64,000 bases of DNA from UBA4421 sp002704225. GTDB taxonomy: Bacteria > Pseudomonadota > Gammaproteobacteria > Pseudomonadales > Azotimanducaceae. The notes under the pieces are model-generated. The model ran no database searches, had not been told where the DNA came from, and was given only the letters and a program-made list of their open reading frames with translations. The stretch is from contig CACDWG010000007.1 of NCBI GenBank assembly GCA_902556425.1, forward strand, positions 70,315-134,314, read 5' to 3'. The stretch's first letter is position 1, and each line of letters opens with the position of its first letter. This document shows positions 1-8,086 of this stretch, in pieces. A program made the position numbers and the translations under genes.

Positions 1-81
1 CAAGTGGAGATTCGACTATTGGACCATATCGTCGTCAGTACACACTCTTGGGTCTCGATGCAAATGCGAGGCCTACTTTAG
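1..81 (+). CDS. radC: RadC family protein, C-terminal end only (partial)
   Basis: The first 26 codons of the window are open in frame 1 and end in TAG. They read as the last residues of a RadC/JAMM-family protein: a stretch LLDHIVV followed by a serine/methionine-rich tail ending in RGLL, which matches the usual RadC end (LDHxVV...S...RG). The catalytic JAMM residues lie upstream, outside the window. The neighbourhood supports the call, because radC-rpmB-rpmG-mutM is the order in Escherichia coli and many other gammaproteobacteria. RadC is a conserved protein of uncertain biochemical role, once linked to DNA repair. The short length limits certainty. Confidence 0.8.
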   Translation, partial: QVEIRLLDHIVVSTHSWVSMQMRGLL

Positions 82-140
82 TCGTCCACGACAAACTCGG
101 ACGAAAAAGCGTGTTTTTGGGGCGTTTTGGACCGGTTTTC

Positions 141-169
141 TTGCCCTGTCTAGCCCACTTTGGTATAAA
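141..169 (+). promoter_or_regulatory. Putative sigma-70 promoter for rpmB-rpmG
   Basis: TTGCCC at 141-146 and TATAAA at 164-169 are separated by exactly 17 bases, about 30 bases before the rpmB start codon. The spacing and the -10 match are good and the -35 is fair. It would drive the L28-L33 ribosomal protein pair and possibly mutM. Confidence 0.5.
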
Positions 170-198
170 CGCGCCTCAAATTTTTTGGGACTCCCATT

Positions 199-435
199 AT
201 GTCCAAAGTATGTCAGGTAACAGGTAAGCGTCCGATGGCTGGAAACAACGTCAGCCACGCGATGAACAAGACCCGTCGCCGTTTCTTGCCAAACCTCCAC
301 ACCCACCGTTTTTGGGTGGAAGCGGAAAAGCGTTATGTGAAATTGCGAGTGTCTTCTAACGGAATGCGCATTATCGACAAGAAGGGTATCGACGAGGTAC
401 TCAAGGACGTGCGCGCTGCGGGTCATAAGGTATAA
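199..435 (+). CDS. rpmB: 50S ribosomal protein L28
   Basis: A 78-residue basic protein, the normal length for bacterial L28 (bL28), a component of the large ribosomal subunit. The N-terminus MSKVCQVTGKRP and the later NKTRRRFLPNLH segment are family hallmarks. It holds only a single cysteine, so it is the zinc-free form. The start is set by the canonical N-terminus, with a GGGA-type site a few bases upstream. It leads the rpmB-rpmG pair, 54 bases before rpmG, behind a plausible sigma-70 promoter. A 117-residue antisense reading frame over this gene is a shadow. Confidence 0.98.
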   Translation: MSKVCQVTGKRPMAGNNVSHAMNKTRRRFLPNLHTHRFWVEAEKRYVKLRVSSNGMRIIDKKGIDEVLKDVRAAGHKV

Positions 436-489
436 AGAGCCTTTGGCCGGGTTGCGGTAGCACTCGACTTAACGAATAGGAAAAATTCC

Positions 490-645
490 ATGCGAGATAA
501 AATCAAGTTGGTATCCAGCGCCGGAACAGGGCACTACTACACCACGGATAAGAACAAGAAAAACACGCCAGACAAGATGGAGATCAAAAAATACGATCCT
601 GTCGTGCGTAAGCATGTGATCTACAAAGAAGGCAAGATCAAGTAA
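490..645 (+). CDS. rpmG: 50S ribosomal protein L33
   Basis: A 51-residue lysine-rich protein starting MRDKIKLVSSAGTGHYYTT and ending in KEGKIK. This is the typical length and sequence of bL33, a small protein of the large subunit near the E site. No cysteines are present, so it is the zinc-free (C-minus) type. It follows rpmB and ends 3 bases before mutM, as in E. coli, so the three genes are probably co-transcribed. It is short enough to be missed by ORF callers with a 60-residue cutoff. Confidence 0.97.
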   Translation: MRDKIKLVSSAGTGHYYTTDKNKKNTPDKMEIKKYDPVVRKHVIYKEGKIK

Positions 646-648
646 CAG

Positions 649-1485
649 ATGCCCGAACTCCCGGAAGTCGAAACGACTCGACGGGGGATTGAGCCCTTCC
701 TAACCGGGCACACGATCCAACGAGTTCATGTGCGCAACCATCGCCTAAGATGGCCGGTATCACTGCCCGAACATTTATCGGGCAGTCCAGTACTCAGCGT
801 CAGTCGACGCGCCAAATATCTTCTGATCGAAACTCAGGCTGGAGCCTTGGTCGTGCACTTGGGCATGTCCGGGAGTTTGCGGGTGGTCTCTCCTGATGAG
901 AAACCGCGGATTCACGATCATGTGGACATCGAAATTCAAAACGGTCCATGGCTTCGATACAACGATCCGAGACGTTTTGGCAGTTTTCATTTCGCCGAAC
1001 TCCCCACCGCTGAGCATTGGTTGCTGAAAAATTTGGGCGTGGAGCCGCTAGGGAACGAATTTTCTGGCGATTATCTTTTCGAAACATCCCGGAACCGACG
1101 AGTTGCAGTTAAAAACTTCATCATGGACGGCAAGGTCGTTGTTGGTGTTGGCAATATATATGCAGCAGAGTCGCTGTTCCGAGCCGGCATCAGGCCCGGC
1201 GTGGCGGCACATCGCGTCAGCCGATTGGCCTATCAGCTTTTAGCAGAGGCCATTCGTCAAATTCTCGCCAATGCGATAAACGTCGGGGGGACAACTTTGC
1301 GTGATTTCGTCGGGTCCGACGGTCAACCGGGCTATTTCAAACAAAGCCTCTATGTGTATGGTCGGCAAGATGAGGCATGTCGGGTATGCGGGTCCACACT
1401 GAAGCTTCAGATCCTAGGACAGCGTAGTACCGTTTACTGCCCTTCTTGCCAGACATTTTCTGGCTGGAAAACGCCCGTCTGCTGA
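649..1485 (+). CDS. mutM: Formamidopyrimidine-DNA glycosylase (Fpg/MutM)
   Basis: A bifunctional DNA glycosylase/AP lyase of 278 residues that removes oxidised purines such as 8-oxoguanine in base excision repair. The mature N-terminal proline and glutamate of the catalytic PELPEVE motif are at residues 2-8. The helix-two-turn-helix region appears as VGVGNIYAAESLFRAGI in the middle of the protein. A C-terminal zinc finger has four cysteines at about 244, 247, 264 and 267. The start is fixed by the required N-terminal Met-Pro-Glu. It lies 3 bases after rpmG in the conserved radC-rpmB-rpmG-mutM order. Confidence 0.98.
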   Translation: MPELPEVETTRRGIEPFLTGHTIQRVHVRNHRLRWPVSLPEHLSGSPVLSVSRRAKYLLIETQAGALVVHLGMSGSLRVVSPDEKPRIHDHVDIEIQNGPWLRYNDPRRFGSFHFAELPTAEHWLLKNLGVEPLGNEFSGDYLFETSRNRRVAVKNFIMDGKVVVGVGNIYAAESLFRAGIRPGVAAHRVSRLAYQLLAEAIRQILANAINVGGTTLRDFVGSDGQPGYFKQSLYVYGRQDEACRVCGSTLKLQILGQRSTVYCPSCQTFSGWKTPVC

Positions 1486-1499
1486 TCTAGATCGGTTGC

Positions 1500-1979
1500 C
1501 TAGCTTTTGCTCAATGCGGCAATCACCGCAGGATGCACAAACTGGGAGATGTCACCGTCTAGGGCTGAAATCTCTCTCACCAAGGTGGAAGAGATAAAGG
1601 AGCAATCTCTGGAGGTGGGTAAGAAGACATACTCCATTTGCGGGTCCAGGGAGCGATTCATTTCGGCCATTTGGAACTCATAATCAAAATCCGTCACGGT
1701 ACGTAAGCCTCGCAACACGAAGCGAGTATTTTTTGACCGGACGTAATCCACTAGCAGGCTATTAAATCCGTCCACAGAAACTCGGTCGCCAAAAGGTGCC
1801 AGCACTTCGCGGCACAGCTCCATGCGGTCTTTCAACGCAACGGCAGGATCTTTTTGGGCGGACGTTCCAATGGCTAAAACCACGTGATCGAACAGGGTTA
1901 GGGCACGTTCAACCAAGTCGGTGTGGCCATTGGTAATGGGGTTAAATGAGCCTGGGTAGACCACGATGCGTTCTGCCAT
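1500..1979 (-). CDS. coaD: Phosphopantetheine adenylyltransferase
   Basis: CoaD (159 residues, normal length) joins 4'-phosphopantetheine and ATP to make dephospho-CoA, the penultimate step of coenzyme A synthesis. It is a cytosolic nucleotidyltransferase. The N-terminal GSFNPITNGH is the family's nucleotide-binding (T/H)xGH motif; most homologues have GSFDP. Near the C-terminus, SSTLVRE is the second nucleotide-binding motif. It converges on mutM with a 14-base gap, matching the mutM/coaD convergence in E. coli. The 107-base stretch between it and rsmD upstream contains nothing I recognise. Confidence 0.97.
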   Translation of the reverse strand: MAERIVVYPGSFNPITNGHTDLVERALTLFDHVVLAIGTSAQKDPAVALKDRMELCREVLAPFGDRVSVDGFNSLLVDYVRSKNTRFVLRGLRTVTDFDYEFQMAEMNRSLDPQMEYVFLPTSRDCSFISSTLVREISALDGDISQFVHPAVIAALSKS

Positions 1980-2086
1980 GTCGCGATATCCTTAACGAAG
2001 GGGAAATACTGTTCTTAGGTCGAAAGCGATGCTAACGCCGCCTCAGTGCATCTGCAATCTGGCATGGAGACGCAAAATTTGCTTCG

Positions 2087-2674
2087 TTATTGGGCCTGAA
2101 CAAGCCAACTTCGGGTGCTGCCGGCCTTGGTCGATTTTGCCAGACTCAAGCCGTGTCTTAGCAGCAGAGCGTTTACCGTCGCTTCCTGCTGCTGGTCGAA
2201 TTCCAAATACAACCATTGGCTCATAAGACGAGACTCGCAGATGGCGGTTACCGCGGTTTCCAGTAACCCGTTGTCTGCAAACGGAGGGTCTACGAAGATG
2301 ACGTCAAAGGATGAGTGACAGCGCCCCAGAAACGATCGAGCGTCAGCGATTTCCAGTGAGCAGATATCCCCCAAGTCCAGAGTGTCGATTGAGTGGGCTA
2401 AGTGTTTCGCCGTCTCAGCATGCTGTTCAACCAGTACAACCTGCGCCGCACCAACAGACGCAGCCTCCATGCCCAATACGCCGGAGCCGGCGAAGAGATC
2501 CAGACATGTGGCGTCAGGGAGTGAGGGACGTAGCCAGTTAAACAGTGTTTCTCTTGACCGCCCAAGGGTTGGTCGCAGTCCTTCGACTGACGGGAACGTC
2601 AACTTTCTGCCACGAAGCCTACCGCTGTTGATGCGGATTTCTTGAGGTGTATTGCTGCGAACATTTTTTTTCAA
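2087..2674 (-). CDS. rsmD: 16S rRNA (guanine(966)-N(2))-methyltransferase
   Basis: A SAM-dependent methyltransferase of 195 residues that modifies G966 of 16S rRNA. The N-terminal segment INSGRLRGRKLTFP resembles the RsmD opening, followed by a conserved RPT..R.RE.LFNWL block. The SAM-binding loop is LDLFAGSGVLGMEA, and the amino-methyltransferase motif DPPF lies at about residue 130. It is divergent from ftsY, with a 110-base shared upstream region. The rsmD/ftsY divergence is common in gammaproteobacteria. The start is the first ATG with a plausible N-terminus, but a slightly later start is possible. Confidence 0.95.
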   Translation of the reverse strand: MKKNVRSNTPQEIRINSGRLRGRKLTFPSVEGLRPTLGRSRETLFNWLRPSLPDATCLDLFAGSGVLGMEAASVGAAQVVLVEQHAETAKHLAHSIDTLDLGDICSLEIADARSFLGRCHSSFDVIFVDPPFADNGLLETAVTAICESRLMSQWLYLEFDQQQEATVNALLLRHGLSLAKSTKAGSTRSWLVQAQ

Positions 2675-2784
2675 AGCTTCGTATCCAGACTCAAAGTTTG
2701 CATCGTGGATGCTATAGAATTCAGGCCTGACAGACGATGGGTAGATGGCCTGCCTTATCGCTCATAGGCCAAGAGATAACGAAA

Positions 2785-3789
2785 ATGATCGAGCCGACCG
2801 AAACAGAGTCCGTCTCCAGTTCAGACCAACCCGCTGCGAAGGGCTTCTTCGGCAGACTGCGCAACGGATTGTCGAAAACGCGAGACCAGCTGGCGACGGG
2901 TTTGGGCAATCTGCTCTTGGGCGAAAAAGAAATCAATGAATCTGCGCTGGAGGATTTGGAAACCGCGCTCCTGACCACCGACGTTGGGCTCGAAACCACC
3001 GAAGCGATTATGAGCGAGCTGACGGATCGTGCGGGTCGTCGTGAACTGGCGAATATGGGCGCGCTTTATCAGGCACTGCATGCACTGTTGGTGCAGCGGC
3101 TGCAGGGAGTGGCCCGGCCGCTTTCCCTTGCAACGCGCAAGCCCGATGGCCTGCCCAAGGTGATCTTTTTTGTTGGCGTGAACGGAGTGGGTAAAACCAC
3201 CACCATCGGCAAACTTGCCAAGCGCTATAAGACTCAGGGTTTGAATGTGATGTTGGCTGCGGGAGATACGTTCCGAGCAGCTGCAGTGGAGCAACTCCAG
3301 GCCTGGGGCCAACGTGAAGACATTCCTGTTATCGCTCAGGCTCAGGGCTCTGACAGTGCGTCGGTGGCCTTCGACGCGGTGCAGAGCGCACAAGCCAAGG
3401 GTGTCGATGTGCTCTTGGTGGATACCGCAGGACGCCTTCAGGCAAAAAGCCAGTTAATGGACGAGCTGGCGAAAATTCAGCGGGTCGTAAAACGCCTAGA
3501 CCCTGACGCCCCTCACGAAGTGATTTTGGTGCTCGACGGCGGTGTGGGTCAAAATGCGCTGAGTCAGGTCAAATTGTTCAACGAAACTGTGCCGCTGACG
3601 GGCTTGGTGGTGACCAAGTTAGACGGCACGGCGAAGGCCGGGGTGCTCTTTGCTCTGGCGTCTCAAAGCAATGATGCCCAGCAGGTGCCCATTTGTTTTA
3701 TCGGTGTTGGTGAGGGAGTTGAAGACTTGCGTGATTTCGAACCGGAGGAGTTCGTGGCGGCTTTGTTGCAGTCCGATGACGTCGCCTGA
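2785..3789 (+). CDS. ftsY: Signal recognition particle receptor FtsY
   Basis: The SRP-receptor GTPase docks the SRP-ribosome complex at the inner membrane for co-translational insertion of membrane proteins. From residue 1 of the chosen start, an N domain (about 20-115) precedes the G domain. The P-loop GVNGVGKTT is at 131-139, followed by DTAGR and TKLDGTAKAG. I chose the ATG at 2785 because AAGAGA sits 8 bases upstream. An in-frame ATG at 2737 would add 16 residues but has no ribosome binding site. At 334 residues it lacks the long acidic A domain of E. coli FtsY. It heads the ftsY-ftsE-ftsX-rpoH run. Confidence 0.96.
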   Translation: MIEPTETESVSSSDQPAAKGFFGRLRNGLSKTRDQLATGLGNLLLGEKEINESALEDLETALLTTDVGLETTEAIMSELTDRAGRRELANMGALYQALHALLVQRLQGVARPLSLATRKPDGLPKVIFFVGVNGVGKTTTIGKLAKRYKTQGLNVMLAAGDTFRAAAVEQLQAWGQREDIPVIAQAQGSDSASVAFDAVQSAQAKGVDVLLVDTAGRLQAKSQLMDELAKIQRVVKRLDPDAPHEVILVLDGGVGQNALSQVKLFNETVPLTGLVVTKLDGTAKAGVLFALASQSNDAQQVPICFIGVGEGVEDLRDFEPEEFVAALLQSDDVA

Positions 3790-3791
3790 TC

Positions 3792-4481
3792 ATGGCCCTG
3801 TTGCAGCTTCAACATGTGACGCGACGCTTCGACAATGGGCAAGAAGGGTTATCCGATGTCTCGCTGAGTATCGAGTCGGGTTCCATGGTGTTTCTGACCG
3901 GTCACTCCGGTGCGGGAAAAAGTACCCTACTGAAAATGCTGATCGGAGCAGAAGCGCCAACCACGGGAAGAGTCTTGGTGGATGGAAGTGATGTGAGCCA
4001 ACTGGGTCCTAGACAGATGCCTTGGTATCGGCGTCAAGTTGGCATCGTGTTGCAGGATCACAATCTGCTCGAAGATCGAACGGTATTCGACAACGTTGCT
4101 CTGCCTCTGCGCATTACGCACCTGCCGACCAAGGATATAGCGCGTCGCGTGCGGGGTGCCTTGTCGACGGTAGATCTGAGCGACAAAGGTGGGCTCTTTC
4201 CAAGGCACCTGTCTACTGGCGAGCAGCAGCGTGTCGGCATTGCTCGAGCCGTGGTGAATCGACCACGCATTATTTTGGCGGACGAACCGACCGGCAACTT
4301 GGATCCTTACCTGTCGCGTCAGGTCATGTCGTTGTTTCACCAGTTCAGCGATTTAGGGTCTACGGTGCTTGTGGCCAGCCACGATATTGATCTGATCAAG
4401 GATCAAGGTTGTCGAATTTTGCATCTTTCTCAGGGCGCGCTTGTTCAAGATACCGCTGCTCCTCCAGAGGCCTCCAGGTAA
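3792..4481 (+). CDS. ftsE: Cell division ATP-binding protein FtsE
   Basis: The ABC ATPase subunit of FtsEX, which couples the cytosolic division ring to activation of cell-wall hydrolases in the periplasm. Its 229 residues are the normal length. Walker A GHSGAGKST is at residues 37-45; a slightly unusual ABC signature, LSTGEQQR, is followed by Walker B ILADEPTGNLD and the H-loop ASHD. It begins 2 bases after the ftsY stop, and its stop codon overlaps the ftsX start, so translation of the three is probably coupled. Confidence 0.97.
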   Translation: MALLQLQHVTRRFDNGQEGLSDVSLSIESGSMVFLTGHSGAGKSTLLKMLIGAEAPTTGRVLVDGSDVSQLGPRQMPWYRRQVGIVLQDHNLLEDRTVFDNVALPLRITHLPTKDIARRVRGALSTVDLSDKGGLFPRHLSTGEQQRVGIARAVVNRPRIILADEPTGNLDPYLSRQVMSLFHQFSDLGSTVLVASHDIDLIKDQGCRILHLSQGALVQDTAAPPEASR

Positions 4482-5485
4482 TGGCGGGGGATGCCAAGGT
4501 AAGGGACGGACTGGTCGCAGAGAGTGCCCTGACTGTCGAGCGACCGAAGGGGGGACGCCTGCGCGCTTGGTTTGCGGATCACAGCCGGGTTGCCTCGGAT
4601 ACCTCACTCTTTGTGAGCCAGCGCTTGATGAGCAGTTTTTTGGTTTGGTTGATGGTTGGTGTGGCGCTAACGCTCCCGGGCTTACTTTGGATTGCCCAGA
4701 GCAATGCCCAAACCTTTAACCAGGAGTGGCAGGGCAGCGCTGGTCTGACGGTCTATATGAAGCTGGCCGCGTCGGAGCAGTTAATCGACGACATGGAGGC
4801 CCGCTTGAACCGTGAAACAGGGGTCGAACGAGTCATCCTAACGACCCCGGATCAGGCCCTGAGCGATTTGCTAGAACAAAGCGACGATTCGATGTTTCTG
4901 CAAGACGCCATGACTGCCGTAGGCAGCAATCCGCTGCCGGCTTCCTTTGCCGTTGTATTGAATGACGGTCGCTCTTACCTCCAGCTGGACGCCCTCAGTC
5001 GCAATCTCTCGGCCCAAACCGGGGTGGACGATGTTGTGATCGAAATGACCTGGTTGGAAAGGCTTCGCGACCTTTCGGATTTGGCGAATCGAATGGGTAG
5101 TGCGCTGTCGATCATGCTATTGATCGCGGCGGTACTGGTCGCCTTTGCATCGGTGCGGCTGGCCATCGAATCGCGCCTGGGCGAGCTGCGGGTACTGGCG
5201 CTGATCGGAGCGACTCCTGCACAAATGCGACGACCGTTTTTGTATTTTGGTTCAGCTTATGGCATCGGCGGTGGTGTAACGGCCATTATGCTGATTGCTG
5301 TTTTCCTGAACCAGATCGAAGCGCCTCTGCAATCATTGTTGGCCTCTTACCGAGCGGGTATTGACATCGTGGGCTTTACCCCGGGCTTTTTACTCGCCAT
5401 TTTACTGGTGGGTTGGTTCTTGGGGGTTGCGGGCGCCTTATTAGCCCTGTTTCAGCGCGGCGGAGCAGACAAACCGCCATCCTAA
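4481..5485 (+). CDS. ftsX: Cell division protein FtsX
   Basis: The membrane partner of FtsE. The 334-residue product has a cytosolic N-terminus, a first membrane segment around residues 45-70 (FLVWLMVGVALTLPGL), a periplasmic domain, and three further membrane segments in the C-terminal FtsX permease domain. The ATG at 4481 overlaps the ftsE stop as TAATG and has AGAGG upstream. An in-frame ATG at 4409 lies inside ftsE and is unlikely to be used. No transport substrate is known; the family transmits mechanical signals to murein hydrolase activators. Confidence 0.96.
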   Translation: MAGDAKVRDGLVAESALTVERPKGGRLRAWFADHSRVASDTSLFVSQRLMSSFLVWLMVGVALTLPGLLWIAQSNAQTFNQEWQGSAGLTVYMKLAASEQLIDDMEARLNRETGVERVILTTPDQALSDLLEQSDDSMFLQDAMTAVGSNPLPASFAVVLNDGRSYLQLDALSRNLSAQTGVDDVVIEMTWLERLRDLSDLANRMGSALSIMLLIAAVLVAFASVRLAIESRLGELRVLALIGATPAQMRRPFLYFGSAYGIGGGVTAIMLIAVFLNQIEAPLQSLLASYRAGIDIVGFTPGFLLAILLVGWFLGVAGALLALFQRGGADKPPS

Positions 5486-5535
5486 CGAGCGTTTCCATAA
5501 CGAGCCCTTTTGTTGAACTCTGTCTCAAAACGCTG

Positions 5536-5562
5536 TTAGCACTCTCTCTTGACGAGTGCTAA
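5536..5562. promoter_or_regulatory. CIRCE operator (HrcA binding site) upstream of rpoH
   Basis: The sequence is TTAGCACTC, nine bases, then GAGTGCTAA. Both nine-base arms match the CIRCE consensus exactly, as does the nine-base spacer. CIRCE is the operator of the heat-shock repressor HrcA, best known in front of groESL and hrcA-dnaK. Here it sits 98 bases before the rpoH start codon and is followed by no other gene, so rpoH is its evident target. It overlaps a candidate -35 box, TTGACG at 5549-5554. No hrcA gene lies in the window. Confidence 0.9.
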
Positions 5563-5577
5563 AATTGGCAGTAGCGT
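5549..5577 (+). promoter_or_regulatory. Candidate rpoH promoter overlapping CIRCE
   Basis: TTGACG at 5549-5554 and TAGCGT at 5572-5577 are 17 bases apart. The -35 matches five of six consensus bases. The -10 keeps the three most conserved positions (first T, A, last T). HrcA bound to CIRCE at 5536-5562 would cover the -35, a typical repression geometry. Confidence 0.4.
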
Positions 5578-5660
5578 TACGTAAAGTAGCAATCAAACGA
5601 CAGCTGTCAGTGTATCCCACACGAAATTCGTGCAGGCAAACCCAATCGAGGGCAGAGAAA

Positions 5661-6509
5661 ATGACAACAGATGTAATGAAAATGCCAAGCTTGGCGCCAG
5701 GGGCCGACCTTGATGCCTATCTGCGTACGATCAGCCAGTTTCCTATTCTCACCCCAGAGGACGAGCGGTCCCTTGCCCACCGGTTGAGAGATAATGAGGA
5801 CTTAGACGCCGCTCGGGAACTCGTCATGTGCCATCTGCGCTTCGTCGTGCATCTGGCGCGCTCATACAAAGGTTATGGCTTATCCCAAGCGGATCTGATT
5901 CAAGAAGGAAATGTTGGGTTGATGAAGGCGGTCAAACGTTTTGATCCAAACGTTGGCGTGCGTTTGATTTCGTTTGCCGTGCATTGGATCAAAGCAGAAA
6001 TGCACGAGTACATTCTGCGCAATTGGCGAATCGTGAAGGTGGCAACAACCAAGGCCCAGCGCAAATTGTTTTTCAACTTGCGCGGTGCCAAAAAATCCAC
6101 CAGTTGGTTGAGCGTCGAAGAAACTGCAGCGATAGCGGACGAGTTGGGTGTGCCCACGGCCGAGGTGACGCGCATGGAAAGTCGGCTGAGTGCGAGTGAT
6201 ATGGCTTTCGACGGTTACGGAAGCGACGACGAAACGGCGACAGCTCCGGTTCATTTTCTGCCTTCTGCTGCGCCGGATCCAGCGGATCTGGTAGCAGACG
6301 CACACAGTGACAAGGATATGCATTTGCGGCTCAGTGCGGGTCTCGCCGGATTGGATGAGCGCAGTCGCGATATTCTTCAGCAGCGATGGCTCAGCGACGA
6401 CAAGTCCACGCTGCACGAGTTGGCCGCCGAATACGGGGTTTCCGCTGAGCGCATTCGCCAGCTTGAAAAGAACGCGATGAATAAGCTGAAGACTGCTATC
6501 GCCGAGTGA
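5661..6509 (+). CDS. rpoH: RNA polymerase sigma-32 factor (heat shock)
   Basis: An alternative sigma factor directing RNA polymerase to heat-shock promoters. It has 282 residues against 284 in E. coli. Region 1.2/2.1 begins LDAYLRTISQFPILTPEDE, region 2 includes HLARSYKGYGLSQADLIQEGN, the RpoH box is recognisable as QRKLFFNLR, and region 4 has a helix-turn-helix ending in VSAERIRQLEKNAMNKL. The ATG at 5661 follows GGCAGAGA; an upstream in-frame start at 5556 would fall inside the CIRCE operator and is rejected. It follows ftsX, as is common, with its own CIRCE-controlled promoter region and a clear terminator after it. Confidence 0.98.
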   Translation: MTTDVMKMPSLAPGADLDAYLRTISQFPILTPEDERSLAHRLRDNEDLDAARELVMCHLRFVVHLARSYKGYGLSQADLIQEGNVGLMKAVKRFDPNVGVRLISFAVHWIKAEMHEYILRNWRIVKVATTKAQRKLFFNLRGAKKSTSWLSVEETAAIADELGVPTAEVTRMESRLSASDMAFDGYGSDDETATAPVHFLPSAAPDPADLVADAHSDKDMHLRLSAGLAGLDERSRDILQQRWLSDDKSTLHELAAEYGVSAERIRQLEKNAMNKLKTAIAE

Positions 6510-6548
6510 GCGACGGTTAAGCATTCCCGTTTACTGTGCGCCCGACAC

Positions 6549-6577
6549 GAAAACGCCCTCATTAAGAGGGCGTTTTT
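6549..6577 (+). terminator. Rho-independent terminator after rpoH
   Basis: The stem ACGCCCTC (6553-6560) pairs with GAGGGCGT (6566-6573) across a five-base loop, and a run of T follows to 6577. Flanking A and T runs extend the pairing, so the element could also work for a transcript from the opposite strand. Confidence 0.9.
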
Positions 6578-6615
6578 GTTCGGATTCGCTAAGGAATCCC
6601 GCAATCAGCCAGCCA

Positions 6616-6929
6616 TTAGAGCGCGGCTTGAACGCCAAAGACAATCACGTCCGTATCCGACGACTGATCCGACCAAGACCTATGTAACTCGGGGATCTGG
6701 GGGGTCAGTTGCGGATCTCGGTTGCCGCCACTCAGGAAGTTCAAAGGCACCCAACCGCCAACTGGCCTAAATGACTCTCTGCGTTGTGCAGGGTGTTTAC
6801 CTGGCTTAGGGCTGACATTGGCACCTCGGGCGACGACCTCAACCTGACCTCAACGCAGCCGTCTGGAAATTCAAGCGTCCAACGGGTCCGTCCTGTACAA
6901 TTTTCGGGGTCGGCACTGCGCTGATGCAC
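6616..6929 (-). pseudogene. Possible frameshifted coding remnant, not identified
   Basis: The 372 bases between the rpoH terminator and the DUF423 gene contain no intact gene. Two minus-strand frames look protein-like: 6929 down to 6741, containing RTRWTLEFPDGCVEVRL, and an overlapping second frame ending in TAA at 6616-6618, containing VGGWVPLNFLSGGNRDPQL and a tail DTDVIVFGVQAAL. The second frame has no stop for about 75 codons and no ATG. Near the crossing of the two frames is a short tandem duplication, GACCTCAAC twice (6835-6843 and 6846-6854). One reading is a single small gene broken by a frameshift; the other is chance. I cannot assign a family. Confidence 0.25.
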
Positions 6930-6951
6930 CTCTCTTTTAAGGGTATTTTAA

Positions 6952-7341
6952 ATGCTGCCAATCTTGGTGAGCGCTAGATTGTTGATGAGCATCGCTGCCG
7001 CCTATGGCCTGATCGCCGTTTTGCTGGGGGCATTTGCCGCTCATGGGTTGAGAGATGTGCTCTCAGCATCGAGCTTGGCCAGTTGGCAAACGGGTGTGAC
7101 GTATCAAATGACGCATGCCCTAGTGCTGCTGGTCACCGGCCTTTGGTTGCGCCAAGGCGGTTCAAGGCTACTGAAAGCAGCCGGTGTCTTGTTCGTAACC
7201 GGTGTTCTGGCCTTCAGCGGCAGTATTTACGCCTTGGTGTTGCTGCAAGCCAGTTGGTTGGGGCCAGTGACGCCTCTTGGTGGGTTGTGTTTGATAGCCG
7301 GCTGGGCCTGTTTACTGGTTGCAGCGGTTCAGTCGGAATAA
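6952..7341 (+). CDS. DUF423 family small membrane protein (YgdD-like)
   Basis: A 129-residue inner-membrane protein with four predicted membrane segments. The N-terminal LIAVLLGAFAAHGLRDVLS and the middle FSGSIYALVLL...VTPLGGLCLIAGWACLL match the DUF423/YgdD family. The function is unknown. AAGGG lies about nine bases before the ATG. It is followed 37 bases later by trmB on the same strand. Confidence 0.88.
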   Translation: MLPILVSARLLMSIAAAYGLIAVLLGAFAAHGLRDVLSASSLASWQTGVTYQMTHALVLLVTGLWLRQGGSRLLKAAGVLFVTGVLAFSGSIYALVLLQASWLGPVTPLGGLCLIAGWACLLVAAVQSE

Positions 7342-7378
7342 GGCCTGTTGAACGGATCTGGAAACCCATAGGAGCTTC

Positions 7379-8068
7379 ATGTCTACCACCCGGAATTTGG
7401 AATCGAGTGAGCCGGATACGGCGTTTAACTACATTCGGCGGCGCGGTCGCTTCACCAAGGCCCAGGCCGCTGCTCTCGACGCGCTGACTGAGCAGTATCG
7501 TTGGGCCAGCGAGGATTTAGACCAGCGCCCGTTGGGTATGGAGATCGGCTTTGGTATGGGCTTTGAATTACTCGCCTGGGCCCAGCAACAACCTCAGTGG
7601 CGGCTTTTGGGTGTTGAGCTTTACCAGCCGGGTATAGGGTCTATGCTATCGCGCCTGAAAAAACTGGGCATCGAAAACGTTCGCTTGGTTGATCAACCTG
7701 CCCAGCTCTTACTGCAGCAAGTATCCGACGAGAGTCTGTCGGAGGTGCGCATATTTTTTCCGGATCCTTGGCCGAAAAAACGCCACCATAAACGCCGACT
7801 CATTCAGCCCGAATTTCTTGAGCAGCTGCATCAAAAGATGCATGCGGGAGGCATTGTGCGCTTGGCAACGGACTGGGCTCCCTATGCCGAATGGATGGTC
7901 GAGCATTTTGTCGAACATTCCGGTTTTGAGCCGGTTCAGGATGAGATACGCGGGGCCAATGAGCCGTCTGTGGTTGCTGAAGAGGTGCGCGAGGTGACGA
8001 AGTTTGAGGCTCGCGGTGAGCGGCTCGGTCATGAGATCCGTGATTTGCAGTATCGGCGACGGCTTTGA
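7379..8068 (+). CDS. trmB: tRNA (guanine(46)-N(7))-methyltransferase
   Basis: A SAM-dependent enzyme that makes m7G46 in the variable loop of tRNA. The 229-residue length is typical. The SAM loop reads MEIGFGMGFELL (most homologues have EIGFGxG), then GVELYQPGIGSML, then the family's signature FFPDPWPKKRHHKRRL at about residues 123-138. The C-terminal region holds ATDWAPYAEWM. AGGAG is well placed before the ATG. It converges on hemW with an 18-base gap that shows no clear terminator. Confidence 0.96.
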   Translation: MSTTRNLESSEPDTAFNYIRRRGRFTKAQAAALDALTEQYRWASEDLDQRPLGMEIGFGMGFELLAWAQQQPQWRLLGVELYQPGIGSMLSRLKKLGIENVRLVDQPAQLLLQQVSDESLSEVRIFFPDPWPKKRHHKRRLIQPEFLEQLHQKMHAGGIVRLATDWAPYAEWMVEHFVEHSGFEPVQDEIRGANEPSVVAEEVREVTKFEARGERLGHEIRDLQYRRRL

Positions 8069-8086
8069 GTCGACTCCGGCCTCGTT

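Noticed and set aside
5880..6524. A 214-residue minus-strand frame covering rpoH
   Set aside because: It is antisense to a certain sigma-32 gene; the low-complexity histidine and arginine composition is typical of a shadow frame.
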